From Streptomyces spiralis (lineage in GTDB: Bacteria > Actinomycetota > Actinomycetes > Streptomycetales > Streptomycetaceae), in contig NZ_BNBC01000022.1 in the NCBI RefSeq assembly GCF_014654675.1, positions 32,016-96,015 on the forward strand: a stretch of DNA of 64,000 nt, written 5' to 3'. The translations under genes and the position numbers were made by a program. Positions 16,591-25,519 of this stretch are shown piece by piece. Positions within the stretch are counted from its first letter, which is position 1, and each line of letters begins with the position of its first letter. The notes under the pieces were generated by a model. The model did not search any database and was not told the origin of the DNA. It saw nothing but the letters and a program-made list of their open reading frames with translations.

Positions 16591-16627
16591 CCGCGGTGTG
16601 CGGTCCGGTGAGGACCGCGCACCGCGG
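16591..16627. terminator. 16-bp hairpin terminator
   Basis: A 16-bp stem (CCGCGGTGTGCGGTCC with its partner, one G-T pair) and a five-base loop, followed on the plus strand by a short T-rich run. It lies between the convergent secreted-protein gene and the SRPBCC gene and can serve both. Confidence 0.75.
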
Positions 16628-16652
16628 TGTGTTTCCGTCCGCCTCCGGCGGC

Positions 16653-17069
16653 TCAGCCGCTGGCGTGCTCCACGCGCATCCGCACCTGGTCCTCCAGCCG
16701 CCGCAGGCTGTCGTCGAGGGCTTCCAGGGCGGCGCGCTCGCCCGGGTCGTGACTGTCCTCGAAGAACGACAGGTGGACGGTCACCTCGCTGGCGCCGCCG
16801 CCGATGCCGGAGACCTGGAGCCAGCCGGCGTAGCTGCCCTGCTCGCGGGTCCCCCATTCGATCCGCATCTGCTCGCGCTCCGCGCGCATCAGGGCCGAGG
16901 TGTCCTGGTCGGTGTGGTCCTCGTGCACGGTGACGGCGGGCGGCTCCTCGACGCGCACGTGGAGGGCGTCCGGCAGCCAGGCGTCGAGCTGGCCGACGTT
17001 GGCCGCCTGGTCGAAGACCTGCTCGGGCTGGGCGGGCATCGTGCGTGAACGTTCGTACTCGGACATCAC
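16653..17069 (-). CDS. SRPBCC (START-like) family protein
   Basis: A 138-residue protein. The GTG at 17069 follows AGAGGA by 8 nt, with an ATG directly after. The sequence pattern (SRTMPAQPEQVFDQAANVGQ, then WLPDALHV and a strand-rich middle, ending in an amphipathic LRRLEDQVRMR helix) is that of polyketide-cyclase/dehydrase-like SRPBCC proteins, which bind hydrophobic ligands. No ligand can be assigned. It lies between the secreted-protein terminator and the AI-2E permease. Confidence 0.8.
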   Translation of the reverse strand: MMSEYERSRTMPAQPEQVFDQAANVGQLDAWLPDALHVRVEEPPAVTVHEDHTDQDTSALMRAEREQMRIEWGTREQGSYAGWLQVSGIGGGASEVTVHLSFFEDSHDPGERAALEALDDSLRRLEDQVRMRVEHASG

Positions 17070-17169
17070 GGCACCGTTCCTCTGCTGCTCGGGGGTCGTA
17101 CCCAGGAACGCGTGCCCGTTCTGCCGCGGCCGAAAAGGCCACCGCCGAACGGCTCGGGCGTCCGCGTCG

Positions 17170-18357
17170 CTACGGCGGTGCGGGCCGCAGCGCGGACAGG
17201 ACCGCCCAGACGACCGAGACGAACGGGACGGCGACGACGGCGCCGATCACACCGGCGACGATGCTGCCGGCGATGACGGACACGGCGACGACGAGCGGGT
17301 GCAGGCGGACCGACCAGCCCATCACCAGGGGATGCAGGACATGCCCTTCGAGCTGGCCGATGACGACGATGAGCAGCAGCACGGCCAGCGCCGTGATCGG
17401 GCCGCGCCCGGCCAGGGCGACCACCGTGGCCACGCCGAGCGCGACCGGCGAGCCCACCAGCGGCACGAACGTCGCGAAGAACTCCAGCAGCATCAGCGGC
17501 AGGGCGAGCGGCACGCGCAGCAGGATCAGGGCGACGCCGACCAGTACGGCGTTGGTGGCGGCCACGATGATGATGCCGCGCGTGTACCCGGCGAAGGCAC
17601 GCCAGGCGGCGTGCCCGGCCCGGTCCCACACCGGCCGGGCGCCTGCGGGCAGCAGCACGTCCCGCACCCAGCGCCACTGGCGTTCTCCTGAGTGGATGAA
17701 GAACACGGAGGTGAACAGCGCGAGCGCACCGGCGGTGACCAGCTCGACGATCCGGCCCAGGCCGCTGAGCGCGCTGTTGAGCAGGCTCGCCCGGTGCGCG
17801 GACAGATAGGCCAGGAGCTGGTCCTGAAGGGCGGTGAGCCTTCCGGGACTGATCCGGAACGGCGGACCCTGGAGCCACCGCTCGATCCGGTGGATGCCGC
17901 CGCGCAGCTCCTCCGCCAGCTGCGCCCACTCCCCCGCGACCGCCTCGCCCACGAAGGCGAGCAGGGCGGACACGAGCAGCACGCTGCCCACCAGGACCAC
18001 GGCGACGCACAGCGGCCGTGGCAGCAGACGGTTCAGCAGGTCGGCGAGGGGGCGCAGGACCGAGGTGACGACGAGCGCGATGAACAGGGCCACCGCGACG
18101 AGCTGGAAGCGGCCGAGGATCGTGAAGACGCCGTAGACGACGATGCCGACGAGGATGAGCCGCCAGGCGTAGGCGGCGGCGACGCGCAGCCAGGGCACGG
18201 TGCGCTCGGCCCGGGGGTGCTCGGTGGCCAGGGCCGCCGGGCCGGAGCGCGAGGGCGGCGGCAGCCGCACGGAGTGCGCCGGCCGGCTGCCCAGCACCAC
18301 TTTGCCCGGCCGGCGCCCGCCGCGCCGCCCGGACGCCGGACCGCCCGCTTCCGTCAC
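17170..18357 (-). CDS. AI-2E family transporter
   Basis: A 395-residue polytopic membrane protein from a GTG with GGGAGG upstream. After a basic cytoplasmic N-terminus of about 60 residues come paired helices, a long extracellular-type helical loop, and a C-terminal set of helices with LGVATVVALAGRGPITALAV and LEGHVLHPLVMG, a hallmark region of the AI-2E/UPF0118 family. Members export small molecules or act as Na+/H+ antiporters. The substrate here is unknown. It appears monocistronic. Confidence 0.88.
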   Translation of the reverse strand: MTEAGGPASGRRGGRRPGKVVLGSRPAHSVRLPPPSRSGPAALATEHPRAERTVPWLRVAAAYAWRLILVGIVVYGVFTILGRFQLVAVALFIALVVTSVLRPLADLLNRLLPRPLCVAVVLVGSVLLVSALLAFVGEAVAGEWAQLAEELRGGIHRIERWLQGPPFRISPGRLTALQDQLLAYLSAHRASLLNSALSGLGRIVELVTAGALALFTSVFFIHSGERQWRWVRDVLLPAGARPVWDRAGHAAWRAFAGYTRGIIIVAATNAVLVGVALILLRVPLALPLMLLEFFATFVPLVGSPVALGVATVVALAGRGPITALAVLLLIVVIGQLEGHVLHPLVMGWSVRLHPLVVAVSVIAGSIVAGVIGAVVAVPFVSVVWAVLSALRPAPP

Positions 18358-18491
18358 CGCGCCTCCCGTTGCCGCCCGACGGTCACGTCCACAGCACGGT
18401 ACGGGCCGCCCGGGCGGGTGTCCGGGCGCAACGCGCCAGGGCGCCGGTCATCGGGGGACAGGGCTGCCCGTCCGGCGCAGGTGGGCGCCGG

Positions 18492-19235
18492 TCACGGCGC
18501 GGGCTTCTCCAGCAGGCCCGGCCCGTTGTTGCGGACGTCGTTGACGGCCGGGGAGACGGGCCGGGCGGCCAGATGGCCGCCCCCCGGAGGGCCGAGCAGC
18601 TCCCGCAGCCCACCGGGGTCCTGGTGGCCGGGGTCGAGCCAGGCGTCGTAGTGGTCCGGGCTGAGGGCGAGGGGCATGCGGGGGTGGACGCGGCCGGCCG
18701 CGTCGGTGGCCTCGGTGGTCAGGACGGTGCAGGTCGTCACCCAGGCGGCGGGGTCGTCCTCCCCCGCCACCTCCGGGTCGCGCCAGTACTCGTACAGGCC
18801 GGCGAGCGCCATCACCTCACCGTTCTCGGGGTGGATGAAGTACGGCTGCTTGCGCGTCCTGCCGGTGTCCTTCGCCCTGACCTGCTGCCACTCGTAGAAG
18901 CCGTCGGCGGGCAGCAGGCAGCGGCGTTTGGCGAAGGCACGGCGGAAGGCGGGCTTCTCGTGCACGGTCTCGACCCGTGCGTTGATCAGCCGTGCGCCGA
19001 TCCGCAGGTCCTTCGCCCAGGACGGAACCAGCCCCCAGCGCAGCGCCCTCAGCTCCCGGCGCACCGAGCCCTCCTCCCGGTCCTCCCGCGGGGTGCGCTC
19101 CAGCACGGCCCACACCGGGTCGGTGGGTGCGACGTTCCAGCTCGGCTCCAGTGCGTCCTGAGGGCGCCACTCGGTGACCCGGAAGTGCCGGACCAGGTCT
19201 CCGGGGCTGCGCGTGGAGACGTAGCGACCGCACAT
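18492..19235 (-). CDS. SRAP (YedK/HMCES) abasic-site shielding protein
   Basis: A 247-residue protein starting MCGRYVSTRSP, so Cys2 is exposed after Met removal. That Cys forms the covalent link to abasic sites in single-stranded DNA in this family. Further motifs are SWNVAPTDPVWAV, a WGLVPSWAKD segment, INARVETVHEKPAFR, RRCLLPADGFYEW and the active-site His in RMPLALS-type context (HPRMPLAL). The ATG at 19235 is chosen because the family requires this start. A few residues upstream are open but unneeded. It probably has a role in DNA damage tolerance. Confidence 0.93.
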   Translation of the reverse strand: MCGRYVSTRSPGDLVRHFRVTEWRPQDALEPSWNVAPTDPVWAVLERTPREDREEGSVRRELRALRWGLVPSWAKDLRIGARLINARVETVHEKPAFRRAFAKRRCLLPADGFYEWQQVRAKDTGRTRKQPYFIHPENGEVMALAGLYEYWRDPEVAGEDDPAAWVTTCTVLTTEATDAAGRVHPRMPLALSPDHYDAWLDPGHQDPGGLRELLGPPGGGHLAARPVSPAVNDVRNNGPGLLEKPAP

Positions 19236-19270
19236 ATCGAACCACCTCTCCGACCTGCGGAAACGCCAGA

Positions 19271-19519
19271 TCACGCCATGTCGGTCAGCACCAAATCAGC
19301 ACGGTGCCGGGTCAGCGCCCGACCCGTCACCTTCACAGCCCGGCCCGTCGAGTCGGGGGTGAGGTGCCCATACGCTTCCGCCGTCTCCTTGATGCTCTTG
19401 TGCCCGAGCCACCTGGACACATCCAAGAGTGGCAGACCATGACTGAGTGCGGTGGTAGCGAACCAGTGCCGCAGGCCGTGCGGGCGACCAGTCATGGTCG
19501 ACCTTCTTGATCGCTTCAC
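19271..19519 (-). pseudogene. C-terminal remnant of a tyrosine integrase
   Basis: About 75 residues match the last part of a phage-type integrase: PHGLRHWFATTALSHG (the HxLRH box) and WLGHKSIKETAEAYGHLTP (His/Trp and catalytic Tyr). It ends normally at a stop. The arm-binding and most of the catalytic domain are missing. A neighbouring frame (FREAIKKV) seems to continue the homology upstream, so a frameshift also exists. This is the scar of an old integration between the SRAP gene and the TetR gene. Confidence 0.85.
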
Positions 19520-19537
19520 GGAACCGGCCGACTACAG

Positions 19538-19553
19538 TGGACCGCCCAGTCCA
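19538..19553. promoter_or_regulatory. TetR operator candidate 1
   Basis: Inverted repeat TGGAC-N6-GTCCA located 16 nt before the TetR ATG. The same 16-base pattern (13 of 16 identical) recurs upstream of the SDR gene, which suggests autoregulation plus control of the SDR gene. Confidence 0.65.
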
Positions 19554-19569
19554 TTCTGTGGAGGTCGGC

Positions 19570-20178
19570 ATGACCGGGAAGCTGACGGCGAAGGGCAGGG
19601 CCACGCGCGGCCGGATCGTCGAGGGAGCCGCCGAGGTCCTGCGGGAGCGCGGTGTCACCGGGACGACGCTGGACGACATCATGGCGCGCACCCGCACCAG
19701 CAAGAGCCAGCTGTTCCACTACTTCCCGGCCGGCAAGGACGAACTGCTGCTGGCGGTCGCCCGGTTCGAGGCCGATCAGGTGATCGAGGACCAGCAGCCC
19801 CATCTCGGCCGCCTGGACTCCTGGGAAGCCTGGGAGCGGTGGCGGGACGTGGTCGTCGAGCGTTACGAGGCGCAGGGCGACCATTGCCCGCTCGGGTCGC
19901 TGTTCTTTCAGATCGGGCGTTCCACCCCCGGCGCGCGGGCGATCGTGATCGAGCTGATGCGGCGCTGGCAGGAGAGCCTGGCGGCGGGCATCCGGGCGCT
20001 GCAGGCCGCCGGCAGGCTGCCCTCGGACATCGACGTCGACGCGAGGGCCGCGGCCCTGCTGGCCGCGATCCAGGGCGGTGTGTCGATCCTGCTGTCCACG
20101 GGCCGGTCGGCCCACCTGCGCGCCGCGCTCGACCAGGGGATCGCCGACCTGCGCCGGACCGGACGCGCCGGGGACTGA
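19570..20178 (+). CDS. TetR/AcrR family transcriptional regulator
   Basis: A 202-residue protein. The ATG follows GGAGG by 5 nt. Residues 10-60 form the TetR HTH (TRGRIVEGAAEVLRERGVTG, then DIMARTRTSKSQLFHYFPAG). The C-terminal ligand domain contains ARAAALLAAIQGGVSILLST, close to the YcdC/AcrR C-terminal subgroup. It is convergent with an SDR oxidoreductase gene. An identical type of inverted repeat precedes both genes, so it is the likely repressor of both. Confidence 0.9.
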   Translation: MTGKLTAKGRATRGRIVEGAAEVLRERGVTGTTLDDIMARTRTSKSQLFHYFPAGKDELLLAVARFEADQVIEDQQPHLGRLDSWEAWERWRDVVVERYEAQGDHCPLGSLFFQIGRSTPGARAIVIELMRRWQESLAAGIRALQAAGRLPSDIDVDARAAALLAAIQGGVSILLSTGRSAHLRAALDQGIADLRRTGRAGD

Positions 20179-20181
20179 CCC

Positions 20182-20206
20182 CCTGCCCCGGCCTCGGCGG
20201 GGCAGG
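20182..20206. terminator. Bidirectional hairpin between TetR and SDR genes
   Basis: A perfect 9-bp stem (CCTGCCCCG with CGGGGCAGG) and a seven-base loop just after the TetR stop and before the convergent SDR stop. Confidence 0.65.
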
Positions 20207-20228
20207 CGCCGACGGTCGGCACCGGGCG

Positions 20229-20993
20229 TCAGGCGGCGATCACGGCGGCGGTGGTTCGGCCGCCGTCGACGTCGAGCACGATGCCGTGGACGAAGGAGGA
20301 CTCGTCGGCGGCCAGGTACACAGCCGCCTTCGCGATCGCGTCGGGCGTGCCCATACGGCCCGCGGGAGTGCCTTTCATCATGGTCTCGGCGGGGTGGACC
20401 TCGCCGGGGACGGACGGCAGCACGACGCCCGGGGAGATAGCGTTCACCCGCACGCCCCGCGGCCCGAACTCGGCCGCCCAGGCCCGGGTGAGGGTCTCGA
20501 CGGCGCCCTTGGTGGAGCTGTAGAGGGCACCCACCGGAATGCCCAGCCGCGCGATCCACGACCCCAGGTTCACGATCGCCCCGCCGCCGGCCTCCGCCAT
20601 GGCCGGCGCGACGGCTGCGGTGAGGAAGAAGGGCGCCTTCACATTGACCGCGTAGACCTCGTCGAAGGTCTTCTCGTCGGTCTCCGCCGTGCTGTCGGCG
20701 GGGTAGATGCCGGCGTTGTTGACGAGGACGTCGATCCGGCCGCCGAGGACCCGGCCCGCCTCCTCGGCGAGTGCCCGCGAGGCGGCGGCGCTGCCGTCCA
20801 GGTCGGCGCGGACGAAGTCGGCGCGACCGCCGCGTGCGCGGATCCCGTCGACCACCTCCGCGCCGCGCTCGGGGTTGCGGCCCGAGACGACGACATGCGC
20901 CCCCTCGGCCGCGATCTCCTCCGCGATCGCCCGCCCGATGTTGCTGGTCGCCCCGGTCACCAGGGCGGTCTTGCCTGCCAGCCGATTCGGCAT
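20229..20993 (-). CDS. SDR family NAD(P)-dependent oxidoreductase
   Basis: A 254-residue classical short-chain dehydrogenase. The ATG follows GAGGGA by 6 nt. Motifs include TGATSNIG (cofactor binding), NNAGIY, the catalytic YSSTK (Tyr and Lys) with Ser in NLGSW, and the C-terminal DVDGG. The residue Arg in VVSGRNPE at the end of strand 2 suggests NADPH preference. It resembles 3-oxoacyl-ACP reductase-like enzymes. It shares its operator with the TetR gene next door, so it is likely induced by that regulator's ligand. Confidence 0.92.
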   Translation of the reverse strand: MPNRLAGKTALVTGATSNIGRAIAEEIAAEGAHVVVSGRNPERGAEVVDGIRARGGRADFVRADLDGSAAASRALAEEAGRVLGGRIDVLVNNAGIYPADSTAETDEKTFDEVYAVNVKAPFFLTAAVAPAMAEAGGGAIVNLGSWIARLGIPVGALYSSTKGAVETLTRAWAAEFGPRGVRVNAISPGVVLPSVPGEVHPAETMMKGTPAGRMGTPDAIAKAAVYLAADESSFVHGIVLDVDGGRTTAAVIAA

Positions 20994-21107
20994 GGTCACT
21001 CCCTCAGCAGGTCGTTCCGTGTGGACCCGAGCGGCCGGACCGCGGGTGCCGCCGCGACCGTCGGGGCCCTGGAGGACCAGGGCAGTGCCACTGTGCGGCA
21101 GGAAAAA

Positions 21108-21123
21108 TGGACCAGCAAGTCCA
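21108..21123. promoter_or_regulatory. TetR operator candidate 2
   Basis: Inverted repeat TGGAC-N6-GTCCA about 115 nt upstream of the SDR ATG, in an AT-rich patch that looks like its promoter. It matches operator candidate 1 at 13 of 16 positions. Confidence 0.65.
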
Positions 21124-21137
21124 GAAATAATGCCGAC

Positions 21138-21449
21138 TCAGTCCTTGCCGAACCGGGCGGTGAGCCTCTGGCGCAGGAGAGCACGCTCGCGGGCAGTGGT
21201 GGCAGCCCAGCTGCCCTCCGGGGTGAGGCCGGGGTGAGACAGGGCCCACTGCAGGCAGGCGGTGGCGATGGGGCAGCGCCGGCAGGCAGCCTTGGCCCTG
21301 TGCGGTCGCGTACTCCGGGGTCCCTGCCGGTGCCGCGGTCGTGGACGAAGGTCTGCGGCTGTGCACGGCAGGCGGTCGGGGTCGGCGAGCAGGGGAACGG
21401 GATGCGTTCGTCGGCACAAGACGTGCGCGGAAGCCTGGATCACTGCCAA
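21138..21449 (-). CDS. WhiB-family protein, possibly frame-damaged
   Basis: Up to 103 residues. Cysteines fit the WhiB iron-sulfur pattern: one in LPCTAAD, then 26 residues later C-RRC and, five residues on, a fourth in IATACLQWAL. The usual GVWGG turn is GSWAATT. Between 21,301 and 21,354 the open frame is Arg-rich with poor GC at third positions. Another frame there (TFVHDRGTGRDPGVRDRT) has Streptomyces-like third positions and resembles the family better, so two compensating indels may have occurred. Start uncertain. WhiB proteins are redox-sensing transcription factors. Confidence 0.65.
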   Translation of the reverse strand: MAVIQASAHVLCRRTHPVPLLADPDRLPCTAADLRPRPRHRQGPRSTRPHRAKAACRRCPIATACLQWALSHPGLTPEGSWAATTARERALLRQRLTARFGKD

Positions 21450-21934
21450 CCCTGCCCAGGCCCTGTTTGGGCCGGTTCGTGTCCGATCCCCAGCCCTCCA
21501 AGGGAGGCGAGTCCCAGACCGAGGCGAGTGATCCGCAGGGTTGTGCGGCCCAACGGCACTGACTCGTCCGCTCGCATCCGCAGCTCCTTCCTTCCGCGAG
21601 CCACGCCCTCACCCGTCGAGGCGCAGCGGGAACGGGCTACGAGCCGAACGGGGAAAGGCTACGAGCCGAACGTCAGGCCGGCGCCGCAGCCGTCGTCACG
21701 ATCCTCACCGAGGTCCGGATGAACGCCGGGCGCGCGAGCACGCCGCTACCGGCTCGTGCTGACGAAGGCCGAGGTTCGGTGCCCGGGCGGAAGGATTCCG
21801 AGACGCGCCACGGCCGGAAAACGGGCGCCGGGGGCGAGCACCTGCGTGCTCGACCCCGGCCAGGCCGCTGCGCGTGGCCGGCCGGATCGCTCAGGAGCCG
21901 GTCCGCAACGGCCACGTGTCCATGGTGGTTACGG
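21450..21934. other. Intergenic region with a 22-bp period repeat
   Basis: 485 bp without a gene I can support. Two copies of GGCTACGAGCCGAACG lie at 21,635 and 21,657. The rest looks like decayed DNA. The promoter of the WhiB-type gene should be near 21,450-21,550. Confidence 0.4.
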
Positions 21935-24900
21935 TCATTCAGACGCGGCCGGCAGGACCTCGATGGTCTTCGAGGTCGTGATCGGCGTGAGCGAGCTGTC
22001 GTCGGTGTAGGCGCGCATCGAGTCGTTCGTCACCGACACGGTCACCGAGCCACGGCGCAGCGCGGTCAGCGTCCCGGTCTGCGGGTCGAGGATCGCGACC
22101 TCACCCATGTCGCGGGCCTGGTCGATGGCGTGCTTGCCACTGCCGATCGCCAGGTTGGACGAGCCGCTCCAGTGGACCGACATCGGGTACCGCAGCGGCA
22201 CCACGCGGGTGCCCGTCCCCACGCCCTGCGGCTGCACGATGCTGCCCGAGAGCTGCGCGGTCCTGCCGGCCTCTACCGAAGCCGGGGTCTTGAGCGTGAT
22301 GGACTGCGCGAAGGCGCGCACATCGGCCTCGAGCCACTGCTCGTTCGCGCTCCGGTCCGCGTCGACGGACCAGTCGACCCACCCGGTGAAGCCACCGCGG
22401 TCCGGCGTGCCGTACGGGTCCTTGCCCGACGACGGCAGCACCATGTACGGGACGCCTTCGAGGCGGTGGACATCGGCGATCTGGGCGTGGGATCCGACCA
22501 TCGCCGCGCCCTTGCCCGTGGCGCCACGGAAGTCCGTGAGCATGTGCTCAACGAGCGCGGCCTCGTCGCGGTCGCCGAGCTGGCTCGACTTCGTCTCGGC
22601 GGGGTCGTCCACCGGGTGGTGGGCGAACACCATGACGTTGTTGACCGAGTCGTCGTTCTTCGCGTCGGCGAGCGCCTTCTGGAGCATCGGCAGCTGGTCC
22701 CATGCCGTCCCGCGCAGCGACCCGACGGAGCTCGCGAGCAGGATGAACCGCGTGCCCTTGTGGTCGAACGTGCGGTACGGCCGGCCGAACTCCTTGGTGA
22801 AGTTCGTCAGGTCCTGCTGGACGTTGTCGAGGCCGTAGGACTCGTGGTTGCCCGGCACGTAGTAGCAGGGGACCGAGCCGGACTTCGGGTCCGGCGTGCT
22901 GTTCGCCGCCGGCTCCTGGCCGACCGGTATAAGGTCGCACCCGGCGTCGGTGAGTACCTTGCGGGCGAGGGAGAGGTCCTGCGGCAGGCCGCGGTCGGTG
23001 ATGTCACCGTTGAGGACGATCAGGTCCGGATCGGTCTTGCGGATCCGCTGGATGGCGGCCGTGGCGACCTGGGTCAACGCCGGGTTGTCGGCGGTGAACT
23101 GCACGTCCGACAGCGTGGCGAACCTCCACGTGTCGCGGCCCTTGAGCAGCGAGCCGTCGTCGGAGACGAGCGGGTCCGGCTGCAGGTCGGGCTGGGCGGG
23201 CAGGTCGATCGCCGTCGGGACGTCGGCCTCGATGCGGTCCAGGACGAACGTGCCCGCCTTCTGCTGCGCGGTGCTCGTGTTGATGCCCTGGAAGCCCGAG
23301 ATCGCGATCGGGAACTTCGTGCTCGCCGGCAGCGTGAACGAGGCGTTCTGCCAGTTGTCGCTCGCGGTCAGGCCGCTGCCGTAGACGCCGTTGCTCTTGC
23401 CGTCCGCGTCGACGTAGCTGATGTAGGTCAGACCGTTCGGCACGCTGATGCTCGACTTGAGTCGCATCCGCAGGCGAAGCGGTTGGCCGGGCACCGGAAT
23501 GCGTCCGGCCGCCGATGCCGTGGTGATGCCCACGTTTCGCATCGCGTCGAAGTCGATCCGCAGGCCGTCGGGGTCCGCCGAGAACGTTGTGGCCGCGGTG
23601 CTGTTGTTGCGCCAGCGGGCGAGTACGTCGTCGTCGAAGTCGTAGACCGTCTTGGTCTGCACGCCGACCGTGATCGGGAGCTGGACCGACTTCCCGCCGA
23701 CCGAGACCTTGAGGACCGTGCCCGCGTCGGTGAGCGGGGTGATCTTCAGCTTGCCGTCCACGGACTTGATGTCCACGACGCTGTGGTCGTAGTCGAGCGA
23801 GAGGTCCTGCGGGTCGATCGGAGCCGTGTAGCCCTGGGCGTCGCGTCCGGTCACGGAGATGGTGACAGCGTTGTCAGGCGTCGCGTCGGGGATCGACAGG
23901 CGCTGGGACGACATCTCCACGCTGTTGACCGGGCCGAGGACGGAGACCTTCTCCTGCGCCTGCTTGTTCCGCACATGCGCGCGGACGGTGATCGCGCGAT
24001 GCGCCTGGGCCGGGGCCGCGAGACTGCCGCCCTTGACGGCTGCTCCGTTCGCGGTCCACAGCACGGACTTCGGGTCGACCGTCACCGGCGTCTCGTGGTT
24101 GTCGACGCCCTCCGCGACGAGGCGGCGGTGCATTCCCGGGAAGACCTTCACACCGCCGTCGGCCGACGCCGCTCCAGGAGCGGGCTTGACGAGGAGCTGG
24201 TCCAGGTGGCCGTCGCCCTTCGCGACGAACACCCCGACGCCGTTGGGGTCGTTGCGCTCGTGGCCGTCGGACGGGACGTTGCGGACGGTCGCGGCGTCCT
24301 CGCCGAGCGCGCGGGCGACCATCGTGCTGGAGCCGCCGCCGTCGAGGTTGACCGCGGTCTCCACGCCCATCGCGGCGAGGTCACGCGCCTCCTTGTCGAT
24401 CCCGACACCGCCCTTGCCGGTGCCGCCGGGGCCGTCCCAGGTGGCGAGAACGAGCGTCCTGCCGCCGTTCCTGAAGCCGAGCGCGGTGCGCGGGGCGATC
24501 GAGGTGTCGAGACCGCTGACGACCTTGCCGCCGGAGACGATGGTGCCGCCATGGCCGAGCGCGAACTTCATCGTCTTGGCGGCGCTGTCGGCGAGATCGT
24601 AGTCGAGCTTCACCGAGTCGCCGGGCTTCAGCGCGCGGAGCGCGGTCGCTGCGGCGCCGCGCCCGACGAGCACGAAGCTGTCGTCCGCGATGGTGCCCGA
24701 GCCCGCGGGACCGTTCGGCGTGACCGACACGACCGAGCCGTTCTTGACCAGTACCTCGGCGATCTGGTCGTTGGCCACGCCCGTCAGGCCGCGGTTGCGG
24801 CTGTAGTCGCCCCACGCCGACGTGAACGCGATCAGACCGTCCGCGGGGACCCCGCCGCCGTTCGCGGCGTTGAGCGACAGCACCTTGTGGTCCGCACCCG

Positions 24901-25519
24901 CGAAGTTCGCGTTGGCGTTGACCGTGAGGTCCACGAGCCGGGCGATGCCGTCCTTGGTGACGCCCACGTGCTGACGGCCGCCGATATCGGCGGACTTGAT
25001 CAGCTTCCCGTTCTGGACCTCGCCGCCGAGCGCCGCGTTGGAGTTGCCGATGTCGAAGAACTCGCCGTTGACGCCGGCGACGGCACCGGCCTTGTCGGCC
25101 GCCTCGCTGAGCGGTCCGCCGGACGCGACCGGTCCGGAGGTCAGCAGGTCCGTGCCGACCGCGCGGTTGGTCAGGTCCACGGTCAGGAACTGCGCGTCGT
25201 ACCAGCCCTTCTGGTCGAGCGCCTTGACGTGCTGGAGGCCGATCCCCGGGCCGATCTGCTCGGACGTGCTGGTCAAGGGGATACCGCCGGTGACCGGCGC
25301 ACCGGTCACGGGCGCACCGGTGGTCTGAGCACCGGTGACGGGCACACCGGTTACGGGCACACCGGTGACCGGATCGACGTTGGCCGGAGCGACGACGACC
25401 GGCGCGACCGGGCCGCTGTCCGCGTACGCGACGGCAGATGCGGCGGCCATTGCGGTCGCTGTGGCGAGTACGACCAGCCATGGTCTCGTGCGCCGATGGT
25501 TCAAGACCATCAATCTCAT
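21935..25519 (-). CDS. Secreted phosphodiester glycosidase / calcineurin-like phosphoesterase
   Basis: A 1,194-residue protein. The ATG follows GAGG. A signal peptide ends near ASAVAYA. A linker of VTGxP repeats follows (residues 50-80). A NAGPA-type phosphodiester glycosidase domain (GVNGEFFDIGN, then NLDGGGSSTMVAR, about 90-430) comes next, then beta-sandwich modules with a carbohydrate-binding look. A metallophosphoesterase domain comes last (LNGDITDRG, PGNHES, FAHHPVDDP, GSHAQI, about 830-1,110), followed by a terminal Ig-like domain. It probably removes sugar-phosphate or phosphodiester groups outside the cell. It is transcribed alone. Confidence 0.92.
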   Translation of the reverse strand: MRLMVLNHRRTRPWLVVLATATAMAAASAVAYADSGPVAPVVVAPANVDPVTGVPVTGVPVTGAQTTGAPVTGAPVTGGIPLTSTSEQIGPGIGLQHVKALDQKGWYDAQFLTVDLTNRAVGTDLLTSGPVASGGPLSEAADKAGAVAGVNGEFFDIGNSNAALGGEVQNGKLIKSADIGGRQHVGVTKDGIARLVDLTVNANANFAGADHKVLSLNAANGGGVPADGLIAFTSAWGDYSRNRGLTGVANDQIAEVLVKNGSVVSVTPNGPAGSGTIADDSFVLVGRGAAATALRALKPGDSVKLDYDLADSAAKTMKFALGHGGTIVSGGKVVSGLDTSIAPRTALGFRNGGRTLVLATWDGPGGTGKGGVGIDKEARDLAAMGVETAVNLDGGGSSTMVARALGEDAATVRNVPSDGHERNDPNGVGVFVAKGDGHLDQLLVKPAPGAASADGGVKVFPGMHRRLVAEGVDNHETPVTVDPKSVLWTANGAAVKGGSLAAPAQAHRAITVRAHVRNKQAQEKVSVLGPVNSVEMSSQRLSIPDATPDNAVTISVTGRDAQGYTAPIDPQDLSLDYDHSVVDIKSVDGKLKITPLTDAGTVLKVSVGGKSVQLPITVGVQTKTVYDFDDDVLARWRNNSTAATTFSADPDGLRIDFDAMRNVGITTASAAGRIPVPGQPLRLRMRLKSSISVPNGLTYISYVDADGKSNGVYGSGLTASDNWQNASFTLPASTKFPIAISGFQGINTSTAQQKAGTFVLDRIEADVPTAIDLPAQPDLQPDPLVSDDGSLLKGRDTWRFATLSDVQFTADNPALTQVATAAIQRIRKTDPDLIVLNGDITDRGLPQDLSLARKVLTDAGCDLIPVGQEPAANSTPDPKSGSVPCYYVPGNHESYGLDNVQQDLTNFTKEFGRPYRTFDHKGTRFILLASSVGSLRGTAWDQLPMLQKALADAKNDDSVNNVMVFAHHPVDDPAETKSSQLGDRDEAALVEHMLTDFRGATGKGAAMVGSHAQIADVHRLEGVPYMVLPSSGKDPYGTPDRGGFTGWVDWSVDADRSANEQWLEADVRAFAQSITLKTPASVEAGRTAQLSGSIVQPQGVGTGTRVVPLRYPMSVHWSGSSNLAIGSGKHAIDQARDMGEVAILDPQTGTLTALRRGSVTVSVTNDSMRAYTDDSSLTPITTSKTIEVLPAASE
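25284..25371. repeat. Tandem repeat encoding the VTG linker
   Basis: Roughly 18-bp units of CACCGGTGACGGGCA type occur in five or six copies, coding the Pro-Val-Thr-Gly linker of the phosphoesterase after its signal peptide. Copy number is likely to vary between strains. Confidence 0.75.
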
